Of a stretch of 64,000 nucleotides of DNA, positions 8,191 to 16,896 are shown in pieces. A program made the translations under genes and the position numbers. Source of the DNA: Chryseobacterium angstadtii (GTDB lineage Bacteria; Bacteroidota; Bacteroidia; Flavobacteriales; Weeksellaceae); the NCBI RefSeq assembly GCF_001045465.1, contig NZ_LFND01000006.1, forward strand, positions 310,001 through 374,000, written 5' to 3'. Under the pieces are notes generated by a model. The model saw only the letters and a list, made by a program, of their open reading frames with translations, searched no databases and had not been told where the DNA came from. Numbering within the stretch: position 1 is the stretch's first letter; the number at the start of each line of letters is the position of its first letter.

Positions 8191-8703
8191 TCAGAATAAT
8201 TTCGGCATCGTGAAACCCTGTTCCAGATCAAGAAGAATTGATTTGTTTTCCAATCCTCCGGCAAAACCAACTAATTTCCCAGAGGCTCCCACCACTCTGT
8301 GACAAGGCACAATGATGGAAACAGGATTTTTGTTTAAAGCTCCACCCACGGCACGAACCGCTTTGATGTCGCCAAGAAGTTTGGCCAACTCACCATAGGT
8401 TTTCGTAATACCGTAAGGGATTTTCAATAAAGCTTCCCAAACTTTAACCTGAAATTCCGTTCCTCTAAAATCAAGCGGAATATCGAAAGTTGTTCTTTTA
8501 TTTTCAAAATATTCCTTTAGCTGCGTCTCAGTCTGTAAAAGTAAAGGATGTTCATCATCTCTTACAGGCTCGGAAAGCTTTGTTCTTTTGTAATCTTCTC
8601 CTTCCCAGATAATGGCTACAAGCCCTATATCGGAGGATATAGCCCTTATCATTCCCACCGGAGAAGGAATATCTTTATAGATCAACTGTTTCTGGTCTTC
8701 CAT
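8191..8703 (-). CDS. ogt: Methylated-DNA--[protein]-cysteine S-methyltransferase
   Basis: A protein of 170 residues that takes alkyl groups from O6-alkylguanine onto its own cysteine, a one-use repair protein. Seen: the active-site motif IIVPCHRVVG (Cys in PCHR), a helix-turn-helix region before it (PYGITKTYGELAKLLG) and the C-terminal GFAGGLENK loop. No Ada N-terminal zinc domain, so this is the Ogt/AdaB form. The ATG at 8703 lies inside the end of the MFS gene (29 bp overlap), and the glycosylase follows. Together they make an alkylation-repair pair. Confidence 0.93.
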   Translation of the reverse strand: MEDQKQLIYKDIPSPVGMIRAISSDIGLVAIIWEGEDYKRTKLSEPVRDDEHPLLLQTETQLKEYFENKRTTFDIPLDFRGTEFQVKVWEALLKIPYGITKTYGELAKLLGDIKAVRAVGGALNKNPVSIIVPCHRVVGASGKLVGFAGGLENKSILLDLEQGFTMPKLF

Positions 8704-10132
8704 CCTGTTCTGATATTTTTTTTAAGGTTTCCGCCGTTGATTTTGTGCCCGGAAGTAATTGAAGCATTATCCCGACCATTACAACACAAATGATTAAACA
8801 AATAATTCCAAAGTGATAAGCCGTTTGCCAGCCGTCTTTCGAAAAATAGAAAAATACTCCTCCAATAATGCTCACACCCAATGCAGAAGCAGTCTGCTGA
8901 AAAGTTGAGTAAATTCCTGCTGCCGCACCTGCATACTGAGAAGGTACGTTTTTTAATGCAATATTTAATAGCGAAGGAAGAACGAGTCCGTTTCCGAATC
9001 CCCAGACTCCCATTAATCCTATAATTACCCAGGTACTGATACCCGGTTTCCAGAGGGTCATTTGAAGATAAAATGCGATTACTAAAATTACTACTCCTAC
9101 CTGCAATACTTTTCTTCCAAATCTTACGATGAGTCGGGAAGCCATTACAGAAGATATAATGAATAAAATTCCGGGAATAATAAAATAAAGCCCTGAATCC
9201 AATGCCGAAACTCCCAATCCGTTTTGAAGATAGACTGAGCTCAATAAAAGATAAGCGGTATGCAGCATAAAATGAAATAACACGGCAACCAGTCCAATAT
9301 TAAAATCTTTTATCTTAAATAGCCTCACGTCAATCAACGGATTTCCATTTTGGGAAAGTTTGATTTTTTGATTATAAATGAAAAAGGCGAAAAGTAAAAC
9401 AGACAAAATAATCAATCCGAAGCTCCACAAAGGCCAGCCTGCTTCACGCCCCTGAATCAAAGGATAAATAAGAGAAAATAAAGCTAAAGTTAAGATTAAG
9501 ATTCCTGTGTAATCAAATTTTGTATTTTGATGTTTTACAGTTTCTGTCACATATTTATTCGTAGCCCAAAGTGTTATGATTCCTATAGGTAAATTAATAA
9601 AGAAAACCAGCCTCCATCCTTCGATAAACCAATGGGTATCTGATAAATAACCTCCCAACACCTGTCCGATTACGGCCGCAGTTCCAAGTGTAATTCCATA
9701 CCAGCCAAATGCTTTTGCCCGTTCTTTTGTATCCGTAAACAAAACCTGAATAAATGCAATGGTTTGCGGAACCATAAATGATGCGCTCAATCCTTGAAAA
9801 AGTCTCGTTACGTTAAGCTGCAAAGCCGTTTCTGATAAACCGCAAAGACAGGAAGCCACGGTAAAAGCAAACATTCCCCAAAAGAAAACTTTCTTTCTTC
9901 CGAAATGGTCTCCTGCCCTTCCTCCTGTGATCAGGAATGCAGCATAGCCCAGAAGATATCCTGCAATTACAAGCTGCATTTCGCCATCTGTAGCATGAAC
10001 TCCTTTTTTGATGGTCGGAATGGCAACATTGATGATAAATACATCAATTACTGAAAGCAGCGGTGCTGACAAAACGATAATCAGCTCCAGCCATTTATTT
10101 TTTACTTCTTTCATTTCAGATGAGTTTTTCAA
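8675..10132 (-). CDS. MFS multidrug exporter, DHA2-like (14 TM)
   Basis: A protein of 485 residues with about 14 hydrophobic segments. The N-terminal helix pattern VFIINVAIPTI, the loop GGRAGDHFGRKKVF and the motif C-like stretch in segment 5 (LGTAAVIGQVLGGYL) place it in the DHA2 drug:H+ antiporter family. The end overlaps ogt by 29 bp, and the start (ATG at 10132, another ATG at 10114) overlaps the tetR end by 17 bp, so the four genes are tightly coupled. Joined to alkylation repair, it may export an alkylating or other DNA-damaging compound; the substrate is not readable from sequence. Confidence 0.9.
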   Translation of the reverse strand: MKNSSEMKEVKNKWLELIIVLSAPLLSVIDVFIINVAIPTIKKGVHATDGEMQLVIAGYLLGYAAFLITGGRAGDHFGRKKVFFWGMFAFTVASCLCGLSETALQLNVTRLFQGLSASFMVPQTIAFIQVLFTDTKERAKAFGWYGITLGTAAVIGQVLGGYLSDTHWFIEGWRLVFFINLPIGIITLWATNKYVTETVKHQNTKFDYTGILILTLALFSLIYPLIQGREAGWPLWSFGLIILSVLLFAFFIYNQKIKLSQNGNPLIDVRLFKIKDFNIGLVAVLFHFMLHTAYLLLSSVYLQNGLGVSALDSGLYFIIPGILFIISSVMASRLIVRFGRKVLQVGVVILVIAFYLQMTLWKPGISTWVIIGLMGVWGFGNGLVLPSLLNIALKNVPSQYAGAAAGIYSTFQQTASALGVSIIGGVFFYFSKDGWQTAYHFGIICLIICVVMVGIMLQLLPGTKSTAETLKKISEQDGRPETVDL

Positions 10133-10679
10133 TGATTTTCTTTGCCGATTGTATTTCGTCGGGCCTCTTGAAAACGGAAGCTGTTACAATTGAGCCTTCC
10201 AGCATCACATAAATTGTTTCGGCCAATTCTTCATCCGATAATAATTTTTTATGTCCTGAATTTTCAACCAACATTTTGATGAATTTTTTGCTGTGAATTT
10301 TCGCCGCCTGTATTTCTGCCAAAAAACGAGGGTCGTCTATCCCTGCCTCGTCATTAGCTTTAATAAAAGGACAACCTCCGAACTGCCTGATTTCCTGCCG
10401 TTTCGTATGATGATCGAAAACAGCCAGTAATTTTTCTTTAGGATCCTCCACTTCGTTCACAGTAGCTTCTAATCTGGTAAACCAAAGCTCGTGTGTCCGC
10501 TGAACGTACGCAATCAACAGATCTGTCTTGGTTTCAAAGTGTTTGTATAAAGATGCCTTGGCAATATCTGCCTCTTCAATGATTTGATTGATGCCTGTAT
10601 TGCTAAAGCCCTGTTTATAAAACAGGTGATCTGCAGTATCTAATATTTTGTCGATAACAACCTGACCTCTTTGTTTCAT
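10116..10679 (-). CDS. TetR-family repressor of the efflux/alkylation-repair operon
   Basis: A protein of 187 residues from the ATG at 10679. The frame also extends to a TTG at 10700, which would lie inside the operator and is less likely. Seen: the N-terminal TetR helix-turn-helix (VIDKILDTADHLFYKQGF, then GINQIIEEADIAKASLYKHF) and a ligand-binding C-terminal region with GGCPFIKANDE, typical of the TetR_C LmrA/YxaF-like type. It is first in the operon and overlaps the MFS gene. The perfect palindrome 14 bp upstream of its start is the expected autoregulatory operator. Confidence 0.92.
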   Translation of the reverse strand: MKQRGQVVIDKILDTADHLFYKQGFSNTGINQIIEEADIAKASLYKHFETKTDLLIAYVQRTHELWFTRLEATVNEVEDPKEKLLAVFDHHTKRQEIRQFGGCPFIKANDEAGIDDPRFLAEIQAAKIHSKKFIKMLVENSGHKKLLSDEELAETIYVMLEGSIVTASVFKRPDEIQSAKKIIEKLI

Positions 10680-10692
10680 GCTACGAAGGTAT

Positions 10693-10726
10693 AAAAACAA
10701 ATAGACAACTCTGTCTATTTGTTTTT
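10693..10726. promoter_or_regulatory. TetR-type operator palindrome
   Basis: Perfect 15-bp arms (AAAAACAAATAGACA at 10693-10707 and TGTCTATTTGTTTTT at 10712-10726) around the spacer ACTC. It begins 14 bp upstream of the tetR ATG, where the promoter or early leader must be, so bound repressor would silence the whole operon. Size and symmetry fit TetR-family operators. Confidence 0.8.
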
Positions 10727-10982
10727 TTTATTTTTTCTATTTAGTTCAAGGGTAGGTATTATAGAGTTGAAATTTCACTTGTCGTTCTTTAAAGTTACCC
10801 TCCATATTTCAAGAAAATTATATTATTCAATGAAATATTAAAATTCATAAATTATTTAAAAAGAGCTTATTAACCATTTCTAAGAATCACACAAAAGTGG
10901 TATTGAAACCTCTTCACCTTTTCAATATTTTTGATAATCAGTCTATAATATTGAAAGATTAATAACCATAAAACTCAAAAAA
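10727..10982. other. Intergenic region between tetR and the 10983 gene
   Basis: AT-rich divergent region. No open frame, repeat or hairpin of note beyond the operator at its left end. It must hold the promoter of the plus-strand gene at 10983. TATAATATTG near 10945-10954 is a possible -7 element. Confidence 0.3.
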
Positions 10983-12344
10983 ATGAAAAGATTACTTATT
11001 TCACTCTTGCTTATACTCTATTCTCAAATTGTCTTTTGCCAAAACAATTCTAGACAAGACAAGACAAAAGAATTAAAAGTACCGGAAATTTTAAAAAAAC
11101 TGTCTGAGGACGAATATCAAAAAATTCTTAATAGAGAATTTAATTCCGTGATCAACAGCAGTGGGAAAACCACTATCGGAAATTATGCTTCTGCTGATAT
11201 AAAGGATGGACAATTAGCATTCAACGCAACAAAAAATTTTAAAAACGGAGATATGCTCTCCATCAATGCTAGTGGAAGTGTTACAGATGGCGTTTTTGCA
11301 ATTTTTACTCAATCTAAAATAAACAGCAATGTGGGCGTTAATTTTAAATATAATATAAGATTTAACTCATCATACCTTTCTTACTATGACGATGAACTGG
11401 ATAAATTAAGTAAGAAAAAATCCGTTGCAGATATTGAATACAATTGCAGTAAATTAATTTATGAAAAATACCCAAAACTATTATCTGCAAAATTAGACCT
11501 TCTAAATATGGAGGTCATAGCTATTAAAAAACAATTAGAAAACCTCAAATTAGAGGATGTAACAAAAGCAAAATATGAGTATCAATTGGCATTAAAAAAC
11601 CTACAAATTGATTCAATTTTACTCAAGCAGCAAACAAATCCCTCGATTGATGAATTCATGAAATTAAGTGAGGCTAAAAAAATAAAAAACCAGGAAACCG
11701 CCATCGAAGAGTTTAGTTACACCGGAATATATTTTCATTGGATAAGCTTCGGTGCAGGATTTCAAAACAATAATTTCAATCATTTTGATTCATCTTTAGT
11801 CTATGAAAAGCAAATTTCTAAAAAAAATTATGTAGGATTAAAAGCTTCCATAGAATATAATGTGTATGAATGGAATCACCGCAGCCAACCAACACAATAT
11901 TTATTACTTGGCATATCCGGAGGGTTGGATGACAATTTTGCAGAACTTAATAAAATGGAAATCAATGAATCTACCAGTTATACCTCTTCTTCTGAACAAA
12001 GAACCATAGCCAAGAAATTCAACGCTTATCAGGGAGATTACAAAACTAACTTGTCTTACAGTAAAATTTATGCAGATTATTACAGATTCTTCTCTAAAAA
12101 CACGATGGCGGTTCATATATATCCGCAAGCCAGATTTAAAGAAGAAACCAAACCCATGTTCGATACAGGAATCGGACTTTTATATTCTTTTAAAGATTCC
12201 AAGAAAGAAAAATCCAAATTACACGCAGAGCTTTATTTTACGTTGAGTGACTTGACAAATTCTCTGGATTCAGAATTAGCACTTTTGAAACGAAATGAGT
12301 TTGGATTAAGACTATCAATACCCGTATCATTCCTTAAATTTTAA
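10983..12344 (+). CDS. Exported protein of unknown function, possible outer-membrane barrel
   Basis: Not recognised. A protein of 453 residues with a clear signal peptide (about 1-19, ending IVFC-QN). A charged helical stretch of about 100 residues in the middle (about 140-235, rich in K/E/L) could form a coiled coil. The C-terminal half has alternating strand-like segments (YTGIYFHWISFGAGFQ, YNVYEWNH, NEFGLRLSIPVSFLKF) and ends in phenylalanine. That pattern is common in outer-membrane beta-barrels but not proof of one. No sorting domain for type IX secretion was seen. The small gene at 12356 follows 11 bp later. Confidence 0.7.
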   Translation: MKRLLISLLLILYSQIVFCQNNSRQDKTKELKVPEILKKLSEDEYQKILNREFNSVINSSGKTTIGNYASADIKDGQLAFNATKNFKNGDMLSINASGSVTDGVFAIFTQSKINSNVGVNFKYNIRFNSSYLSYYDDELDKLSKKKSVADIEYNCSKLIYEKYPKLLSAKLDLLNMEVIAIKKQLENLKLEDVTKAKYEYQLALKNLQIDSILLKQQTNPSIDEFMKLSEAKKIKNQETAIEEFSYTGIYFHWISFGAGFQNNNFNHFDSSLVYEKQISKKNYVGLKASIEYNVYEWNHRSQPTQYLLLGISGGLDDNFAELNKMEINESTSYTSSSEQRTIAKKFNAYQGDYKTNLSYSKIYADYYRFFSKNTMAVHIYPQARFKEETKPMFDTGIGLLYSFKDSKKEKSKLHAELYFTLSDLTNSLDSELALLKRNEFGLRLSIPVSFLKF

Positions 12345-12355
12345 AATATCAGATT

Positions 12356-12550
12356 ATGGCAAAAAAAACCAAAAAAACCAGAGACCATTCCACCCTTTAC
12401 CGGGCAGACTGTATAGACTGTGACAGATATGTTGGCGGAAAAACTACAAAAGAACAGGCCGATATCGACAAAGCAAATCACAAAAGTCTTCCCGGCTTTG
12501 CTGATCACGAAGTAAAAATTGAAATCACACAAAGATCATATATTAAATAA
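12356..12550 (+). CDS. Small conserved-looking hypothetical protein with CxxC
   Basis: A 64-residue hydrophilic protein. Seen: a lysine-rich start (MAKKTKKTRDHSTLYRADC) and a Cys-x-x-Cys pair (DCIDCDRYVGGKT) that could bind a metal or form a disulfide. It starts 11 bp after the preceding gene and ends 23 bp before a good terminator, which supports this strand over the opposite frame covering the same bases. Function unknown. Confidence 0.6.
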   Translation: MAKKTKKTRDHSTLYRADCIDCDRYVGGKTTKEQADIDKANHKSLPGFADHEVKIEITQRSYIK

Positions 12551-12573
12551 ATGGTCGTTGCCTATTAAAAAAA

Positions 12574-12607
12574 CCTCTGAAATCTTTTGATTCTCAGAGG
12601 CTTTTGT
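12574..12607. terminator. Terminator after the 10983-12550 gene pair
   Basis: Arms CCTCTGA (12574-12580) and TCAGAGG (12594-12600), flanked by an A-run (12567-12573) and by CTTTTGTTTT. It serves the plus-strand pair and could serve the minus-strand gene at 12693 as well. Confidence 0.7.
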
Positions 12608-12692
12608 TTTCAAATTCTATCCAGAAAAAGGTAACTGACATTTAAGTTTTATTCCTGTTCTTTATGAAATTCTATACCGGTTTTTTTCAAAT

Positions 12693-13163
12693 TTATCCAG
12701 CAAAAAGAACTTGTTGATAAAGCTGGTAAGTGATGCGTGCTTTTATGTATTTTTCTAATTGGAAAAACTGAAGGGCGGTCTGTGGTGAAATATCTTTCTC
12801 CACTTTCTGATAATATTTCTTCAAAAGTTTATCCGACTTGCTATCAGAAGCTGTTATATCTACTACTAATTTTTTATAGCCATTTTCGTTGTTGGTATTC
12901 AATAATGTCAAGTATTGATTAATAAGCCTAAAATTTGCAGATCCAATTTTCTGTCTTTCGGTTTCATACTGGTTGTAGATATTCCAAAATTCACTATTCT
13001 TTTCGTTTGGAATGCTCATGTAATATTGAACAAATTCCTTTTTCTCTTTTCCAATCATGCTTCTTATAAGATCAGCTTCCTGCTTAAATTGCTGGGCATA
13101 AATAGTTTTGGAGCCTAACGTGAAGAAAATGGCTAAAATTACTTTACTGATTGTTTTCATCAT
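12693..13163 (-). CDS. Small exported protein of unknown function
   Basis: Not recognised. A protein of 156 residues with an N-terminal signal peptide (MMKTISKVILAIFFTLGS, cleavage probably at IYA-QQ). The mature part is helical with repeated basic/acidic patches (EFVQYYMSIPN, FWNIYNQYETERQK) and a C-terminal FFQLEKYIKARITYQLYQ. This resembles the small periplasmic helical proteins often annotated beside Bacteroidetes ECF sigma genes, but no ECF gene is adjacent. It is last in a co-directional run with the two HTH proteins and the truncated family member at 14093. Confidence 0.65.
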   Translation of the reverse strand: MMKTISKVILAIFFTLGSKTIYAQQFKQEADLIRSMIGKEKKEFVQYYMSIPNEKNSEFWNIYNQYETERQKIGSANFRLINQYLTLLNTNNENGYKKLVVDITASDSKSDKLLKKYYQKVEKDISPQTALQFFQLEKYIKARITYQLYQQVLFAG

Positions 13164-13216
13164 TTATGTTTTATTGTTAATTACAAGAATCTTTTTGTTT
13201 AGATTAAATGCATAAC

Positions 13217-13537
13217 TTATGGGATAAACTTCTTTTTCCACTTTGTTATCGAATTTCTGCTCACTTTAAAATGTAAAGCGGTTTCTATATTTTTAAGGTT
13301 ATTTTTTTTTTGATATTGAAGAATTTCAATAATGCTTGCTTTATCATAACAATAATATCTTCTATTAAACTTGATAGCCTGCTTGTCTTTTTTAGGGAAT
13401 ATAAGATCATTGATATGGATGACCTCATTGGCAGATAGATTCTTTTTTTTAAGCAAGCCACTACATGCTTCTTTGGCTTCAGGATGTTTTGATAATATAT
13501 CCGAGTATATTTTGATGTAGTTAGGTGTTGATGGCAT
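13217..13537 (-). CDS. Small HTH (transposase-like) DNA-binding protein
   Basis: A protein of 106 residues from the ATG at 13537; the frame also begins with a TTG at 13540. The C-terminus has a helix-turn-helix of the transposase/Hin-like kind (IETALHFKVSRNSITKWKKK). The middle (FNRRYYCYDKASIIEILQY) gives a short linker helix. There is no catalytic DDE domain, so it is not an active transposase by itself. It is probably a regulator derived from such an HTH. It lies 81 bp upstream of the second HTH protein's end, on the same strand. Confidence 0.65.
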   Translation of the reverse strand: MPSTPNYIKIYSDILSKHPEAKEACSGLLKKKNLSANEVIHINDLIFPKKDKQAIKFNRRYYCYDKASIIEILQYQKKNNLKNIETALHFKVSRNSITKWKKKFIP

Positions 13538-13618
13538 CAATTTTATTTTTTTATTTTAAAATGAGTAATATTCCTGCTTTTTCTAAACTTTTACGTTATT
13601 GCTGCTATTTCAATACAT

Positions 13619-14053
13619 TTAAAGATCTCTGTTTTTGTATTTACTGATCCATTTGTAAAGGGTTGTTTTAGGAATATTATACTCTTCCGTAATCTGGGTT
13701 TTAGTTTTCTCGTTGGTAAAAATCAACTCCAGCATAAAATCAATAATTTCCTGGGTATAAATATTCTTTCTGAAAACCGGCAGCTTAGTTTCTTCAGCTT
13801 CTTGTGAATGTTTAGTCTGTCTTGTTTGTGGAGCATATAAAATAAGATGCTGGGAATATATCCTGAAAAAATCATATTCCAGAAGTTTGCTCATACGCAA
13901 AAGAATTTCCGTATCCAGATGCTCTTCTTCATACATCTGCCTCACTCTCTCCTCACTTAAATTCAAATATTTCTTTATCCGGGCTAATTCTATATCGGCC
14001 TCTGCAACCCGTGCTTCAATAAGCTTTCCTATATGTATTTTATTAAAATTCAT
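13619..14053 (-). CDS. Two-HTH regulator-like protein (transposase-type C-terminus)
   Basis: A protein of 144 residues. The N-terminal half (IGKLIEARVAEADIELARI, then LNLSEERVRQMYEEEHLDT) resembles an XRE-like helix-turn-helix used with a membrane-distal helix. The C-terminal half (FMLELIFTNEKTKTQITEEY, then IPKTTLYKWISKYKN) is a transposase-type HTH. No DDE domain is present. Such proteins are often labelled 'transposase' in flavobacteria, but a regulatory role is more likely. It lies 40 bp downstream of the 14093 gene on the same strand, so it may control the secreted-protein cluster. Confidence 0.65.
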   Translation of the reverse strand: MNFNKIHIGKLIEARVAEADIELARIKKYLNLSEERVRQMYEEEHLDTEILLRMSKLLEYDFFRIYSQHLILYAPQTRQTKHSQEAEETKLPVFRKNIYTQEIIDFMLELIFTNEKTKTQITEEYNIPKTTLYKWISKYKNRDL

Positions 14054-14092
14054 GGTGTACTTGTTAATTAGTTATTAAATATCAGTCCTACT

Positions 14093-14722
14093 CTATTGCA
14101 GTCGCTCAATAGAAATACGTATGTTGTGATAGTCTTTGCACAGAGGAACAGAAGGAGTTTCTGATATACAGAAGAAGTCTACCTTATACCATCTCTGATC
14201 ATTAATGATAAGATGTATTTTGTAAACTTGTGCCACTTCAGGCTGCCATTTGACTGCAGAACCAACTGCTAACCCTGAAATATCCTTCACCTGATTTAAC
14301 GCAAGAATCCCCGTTCCGGATGTTGGTGCTACTCTTCCTAAATCCGTGTGCCATTGAACATGAACGGAATTAACTGACGTATTGACGAGCATCAGATGAT
14401 AGTGAAATTCACCCGGCATTTTTTGCAAATCCAATCTAATTCCTTCTATCGATGGTAAATCCGATAAAAACGTACTTATATACTGCCCGCTAAAGATATC
14501 GTGCTGTAAAATTCTCCCATGATACCCCAATACCTGTCCTACATTCAACAAACAACCTTCAGCAGCAGTATTCTCATGATTTGTGCTGAACGTTTCATTG
14601 ATAACAGCGCGGTTAGTTTCTTCATCTACAGAATGTGATTCCTGAATATCTGAATGGATTTCGGATTGAAAATTAGGTTTTGAAAACAAAATAGCCATTG
14701 CTGTAGGAATCTTTTTATTCAT
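14093..14722 (-). CDS. N-terminally reduced member of the secreted-protein family
   Basis: A protein of 209 residues. From about residue 60 to the end it matches, with clear residue identity, the C-terminal 145 residues of the 19845-20924 protein. Shared blocks include FLSDLPSIEG against FLADLPVIEG, HLIINDQRWYKVDFF against NLIINDRRWYRISYF, and a final YHNIRISIERLQ against YHHIRMTIQRVQ. The QVGIGT domain present in the long protein is absent, and the first 20 residues (MNKKIPTAMAILFSKPNFQS) look like a damaged signal peptide. It may be a domain-only variant or the remains of a longer gene. Function unknown. Confidence 0.6.
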   Translation of the reverse strand: MNKKIPTAMAILFSKPNFQSEIHSDIQESHSVDEETNRAVINETFSTNHENTAAEGCLLNVGQVLGYHGRILQHDIFSGQYISTFLSDLPSIEGIRLDLQKMPGEFHYHLMLVNTSVNSVHVQWHTDLGRVAPTSGTGILALNQVKDISGLAVGSAVKWQPEVAQVYKIHLIINDQRWYKVDFFCISETPSVPLCKDYHNIRISIERLQ

Positions 14723-14855
14723 ATATTGTTTATTTGTATTTATTTTCTTCGTTCCAATTCAAACATACCATACATGCCTGTAAGCATAATAGAAGTGGTT
14801 TCTGCAAATGTTTTTTTGCGGGTCAGCCTTATATTATCAAGTTAAAAAGTTTGGG

Positions 14856-15085
14856 TTATAGTTTTGTCCATTTATTGCCGGCAGCATCAAAATAATAATA
14901 TCCGGCAGAGCTTAATCTACAAAGGGAGTTAATCCCTGTTGTCACACAAGAATATAATCAAATTTTGGAAAATTTGCAGCTATACCTAAACATCCAAAGC
15001 TGTTGCAGAAGTAATGGTATTAATATCTACTTGGGAAAATATGGTTTCTGAACAAAAGAATACTGCTCCAAATAAACTTTTTCAT
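14856..15085 (-). pseudogene. Decayed member of the QVGINT secreted-protein family
   Basis: Reading the minus strand from the ATG at 15085 gives a signal peptide (MKKFIWSSILLF). A frameshift then leads to SETIFSQVDINTITSATALD and an in-frame stop. After a gap the same gene style resumes with TGINSLCRLSSAGYYYFDAA, then GNKWTKL and a stop at 14856-14858. The order of signal peptide, QV(G/D)INT and a short C-terminal module matches the neighbouring genes, so this is a broken relative carrying at least one frameshift and one stop. Confidence 0.65.
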
Positions 15086-15249
15086 TCCTAATTATTTATG
15101 GCAATATTAGATCATCTTGTGCGATTAAAAAATAACCCAAATGAGTTAATTTTTCTTCAATGGAAATTGATGTCCCAATTCCGGAAACTGTTGTCGGTAA
15201 AAAATAGATCAATCCTCCTCATTCAAACAATCTTAAACAGTTCTCCTTA

Positions 15250-16038
15250 TTAAATCCATAACAGATTATATTTCAATACAAAAGAGATAAGCTCTCCGGA
15301 TGTCTTGGTATTCGTTTTGGCACGAAGGTTTTTCTTATGGTTTTGCACGGTATGATAGGAAATAAATAATTTATCCGAGATTTGAGGGGTATTATATCCT
15401 TCAGCCATCAATTTTAAAATTTCCCTTTCACGATTTGTTATATGGGGAGGCTGAATATTTACCTCCAGCATCTTCTGATCAACGTGCTTGAAATATTGAA
15501 TTTTATTGTTAAAGTTAATGATAGAAAGCAGAGGCATATTGACAATATTAAGATGGGAAAGATCATAATGAACATAAAGTATGCTTTCAATTTCATTATA
15601 CTGATTGGTATAGAACCATGACTGGATCAATACCCATTTGAATTCACGCTTCCTGTTCATAGCTCTGACATACACATTGAATTTCAGACTGTCTCTTTCC
15701 GGGCTTTGGGAATGAAAATAGATTTCTTTGGTAAAAGCCAGCGCTGCCAAAAAATATTCAAGGTCATCAGGATGGAAAATAGGAGATAAAGATAAAAAAT
15801 CTTTGGTAGCAAAATCGTCTTTTGAAAAAGGAGTCATTTCCTCAATATTATTACTTACTGCTTTAACTTTATAATCAGAATAACTGGCAATTATATAATA
15901 AAAAGGGCCTATTGCAAAATTCTCTACACTCTTGATCGTTTCACTAAATATGCTCACATAATCGTCTCCTGAAAGTGTTTGATGAACTTTAAATGTTTCA
16001 ATATAATGCTCAATTTTTATAGGGGTGATCTTTTTCAT
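15250..16038 (-). CDS. LuxR-family regulator with PAS-like sensor
   Basis: A protein of 262 residues. The C-terminus is a GerE/LuxR helix-turn-helix (ITNREREILKLMAEGYNTPQ, then SDKLFISYHTVQNHKKNLRA). The N-terminal 180 residues look like a PAS fold (FYYIIASYSDYKVKAVSNN, SLSPIFHPDDLEYFLAALAF). This is the flavobacterial single-protein type with sensor and DNA-binding parts on one chain. It is transcribed toward the decayed gene at 14856-15085 and lies between two groups of the secreted-protein family, so it is a candidate local regulator. Start at the ATG at 16038. Confidence 0.8.
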   Translation of the reverse strand: MKKITPIKIEHYIETFKVHQTLSGDDYVSIFSETIKSVENFAIGPFYYIIASYSDYKVKAVSNNIEEMTPFSKDDFATKDFLSLSPIFHPDDLEYFLAALAFTKEIYFHSQSPERDSLKFNVYVRAMNRKREFKWVLIQSWFYTNQYNEIESILYVHYDLSHLNIVNMPLLSIINFNNKIQYFKHVDQKMLEVNIQPPHITNREREILKLMAEGYNTPQISDKLFISYHTVQNHKKNLRAKTNTKTSGELISFVLKYNLLWI

Positions 16039-16896
16039 AGGAGTACTTTATTAACAATAATTATTAAAAGTTATTACATGTTTAAGTTGAGGGAATATAT
16101 TATCCGGCAACCACTGTCTTTGTTGATAATAAACTATTCTACAGCCATTTTCCAAAGTTAGCTATAAAATAGACATAGAATTTTAAAAAAATGCCTCATA
16201 TAGGCTATTTCAAAGGCTTTATAAAATGAATATTTTTGATCTCAGGTTTTTCTCTCAAAATTTAAAAAAAACAATTAGAATGATAAAAAACACCTTTTAC
16301 TATTAATCCACCGGTATCTGTATATATGCCATTTTAATCGATAAAACACACAATAAAAATAATTTTTTCATCTTAGTGGTGTTGGTTACCCTGACAGACA
16401 GAGTATTGCTTTAAAAATGAATAATGATTTCAATTTATCAGGCAAGCTCCGTCTGTTTTTCAATGGTATCTACAACCTCCTGAAAATATATGCTCGGGTT
16501 TTATATTTTCGATCTGCTATTTTTATTAAATAGATATAAGAATAGCAAATAGCGTGAACCGAAAATTAAGAAAAGAGTCCTGTTTTGATCCCAGCTATCC
16601 AAGACTCGAAGTGGGCACCTTTATACATGAAAAGATCACAACAAGGGTATTTTATTTTGAAAAAAGATTCGAAAAAGAATCTGAAGAAAAAAGGATTTCT
16701 TCAGATTCACCAGTGTATATCTTAAATCTACTTATATAAATTGGTTATTGTAAGGATATATGCTTCCTCTCTTGATGTGATTTATCATCAAAATGAGCAT
16801 GCCGGGCCTGTTTCAAATGAAAAGGTAGTTTTGCCTACTTCTATTATTTTATATTTTAAAAGAACAGCCCAATTAGTTTAATCTAAAGAATTCAGA
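16039..16896. other. Long intergenic stretch with one vestigial gene start
   Basis: No convincing gene in 858 bp. An open frame of 61 codons on the plus strand near 16554-16739 has no codon pattern, domain or signal and was left out. On the minus strand a 22-codon signal-peptide-like frame ends at 16303 (listed separately). The rest is AT-rich with no strong hairpin. Confidence 0.4.
16303..16371 (-). pseudogene. Signal-peptide relic of a lost secreted-protein gene
   Basis: The ATG at 16371 opens a 22-codon frame, MKKLFLLCVLSIKMAYIQIP-VD, then TAA. It has the basic start and hydrophobic core of an exported protein, followed by a Gln as in the neighbouring QVG proteins, and stops at once. It is most simply read as the 5' end of a deleted family gene. 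It is short, so chance is possible. Confidence 0.35.

Noticed and set aside
12341..12532. 63-codon minus-strand frame over the small CxxC gene
   Set aside because: The plus-strand frame has better spacing to the upstream gene and terminator.
16554..16739. 61-codon plus-strand frame
   Set aside because: No recognisable domain, signal or neighbour support; in a long AT-rich gap.
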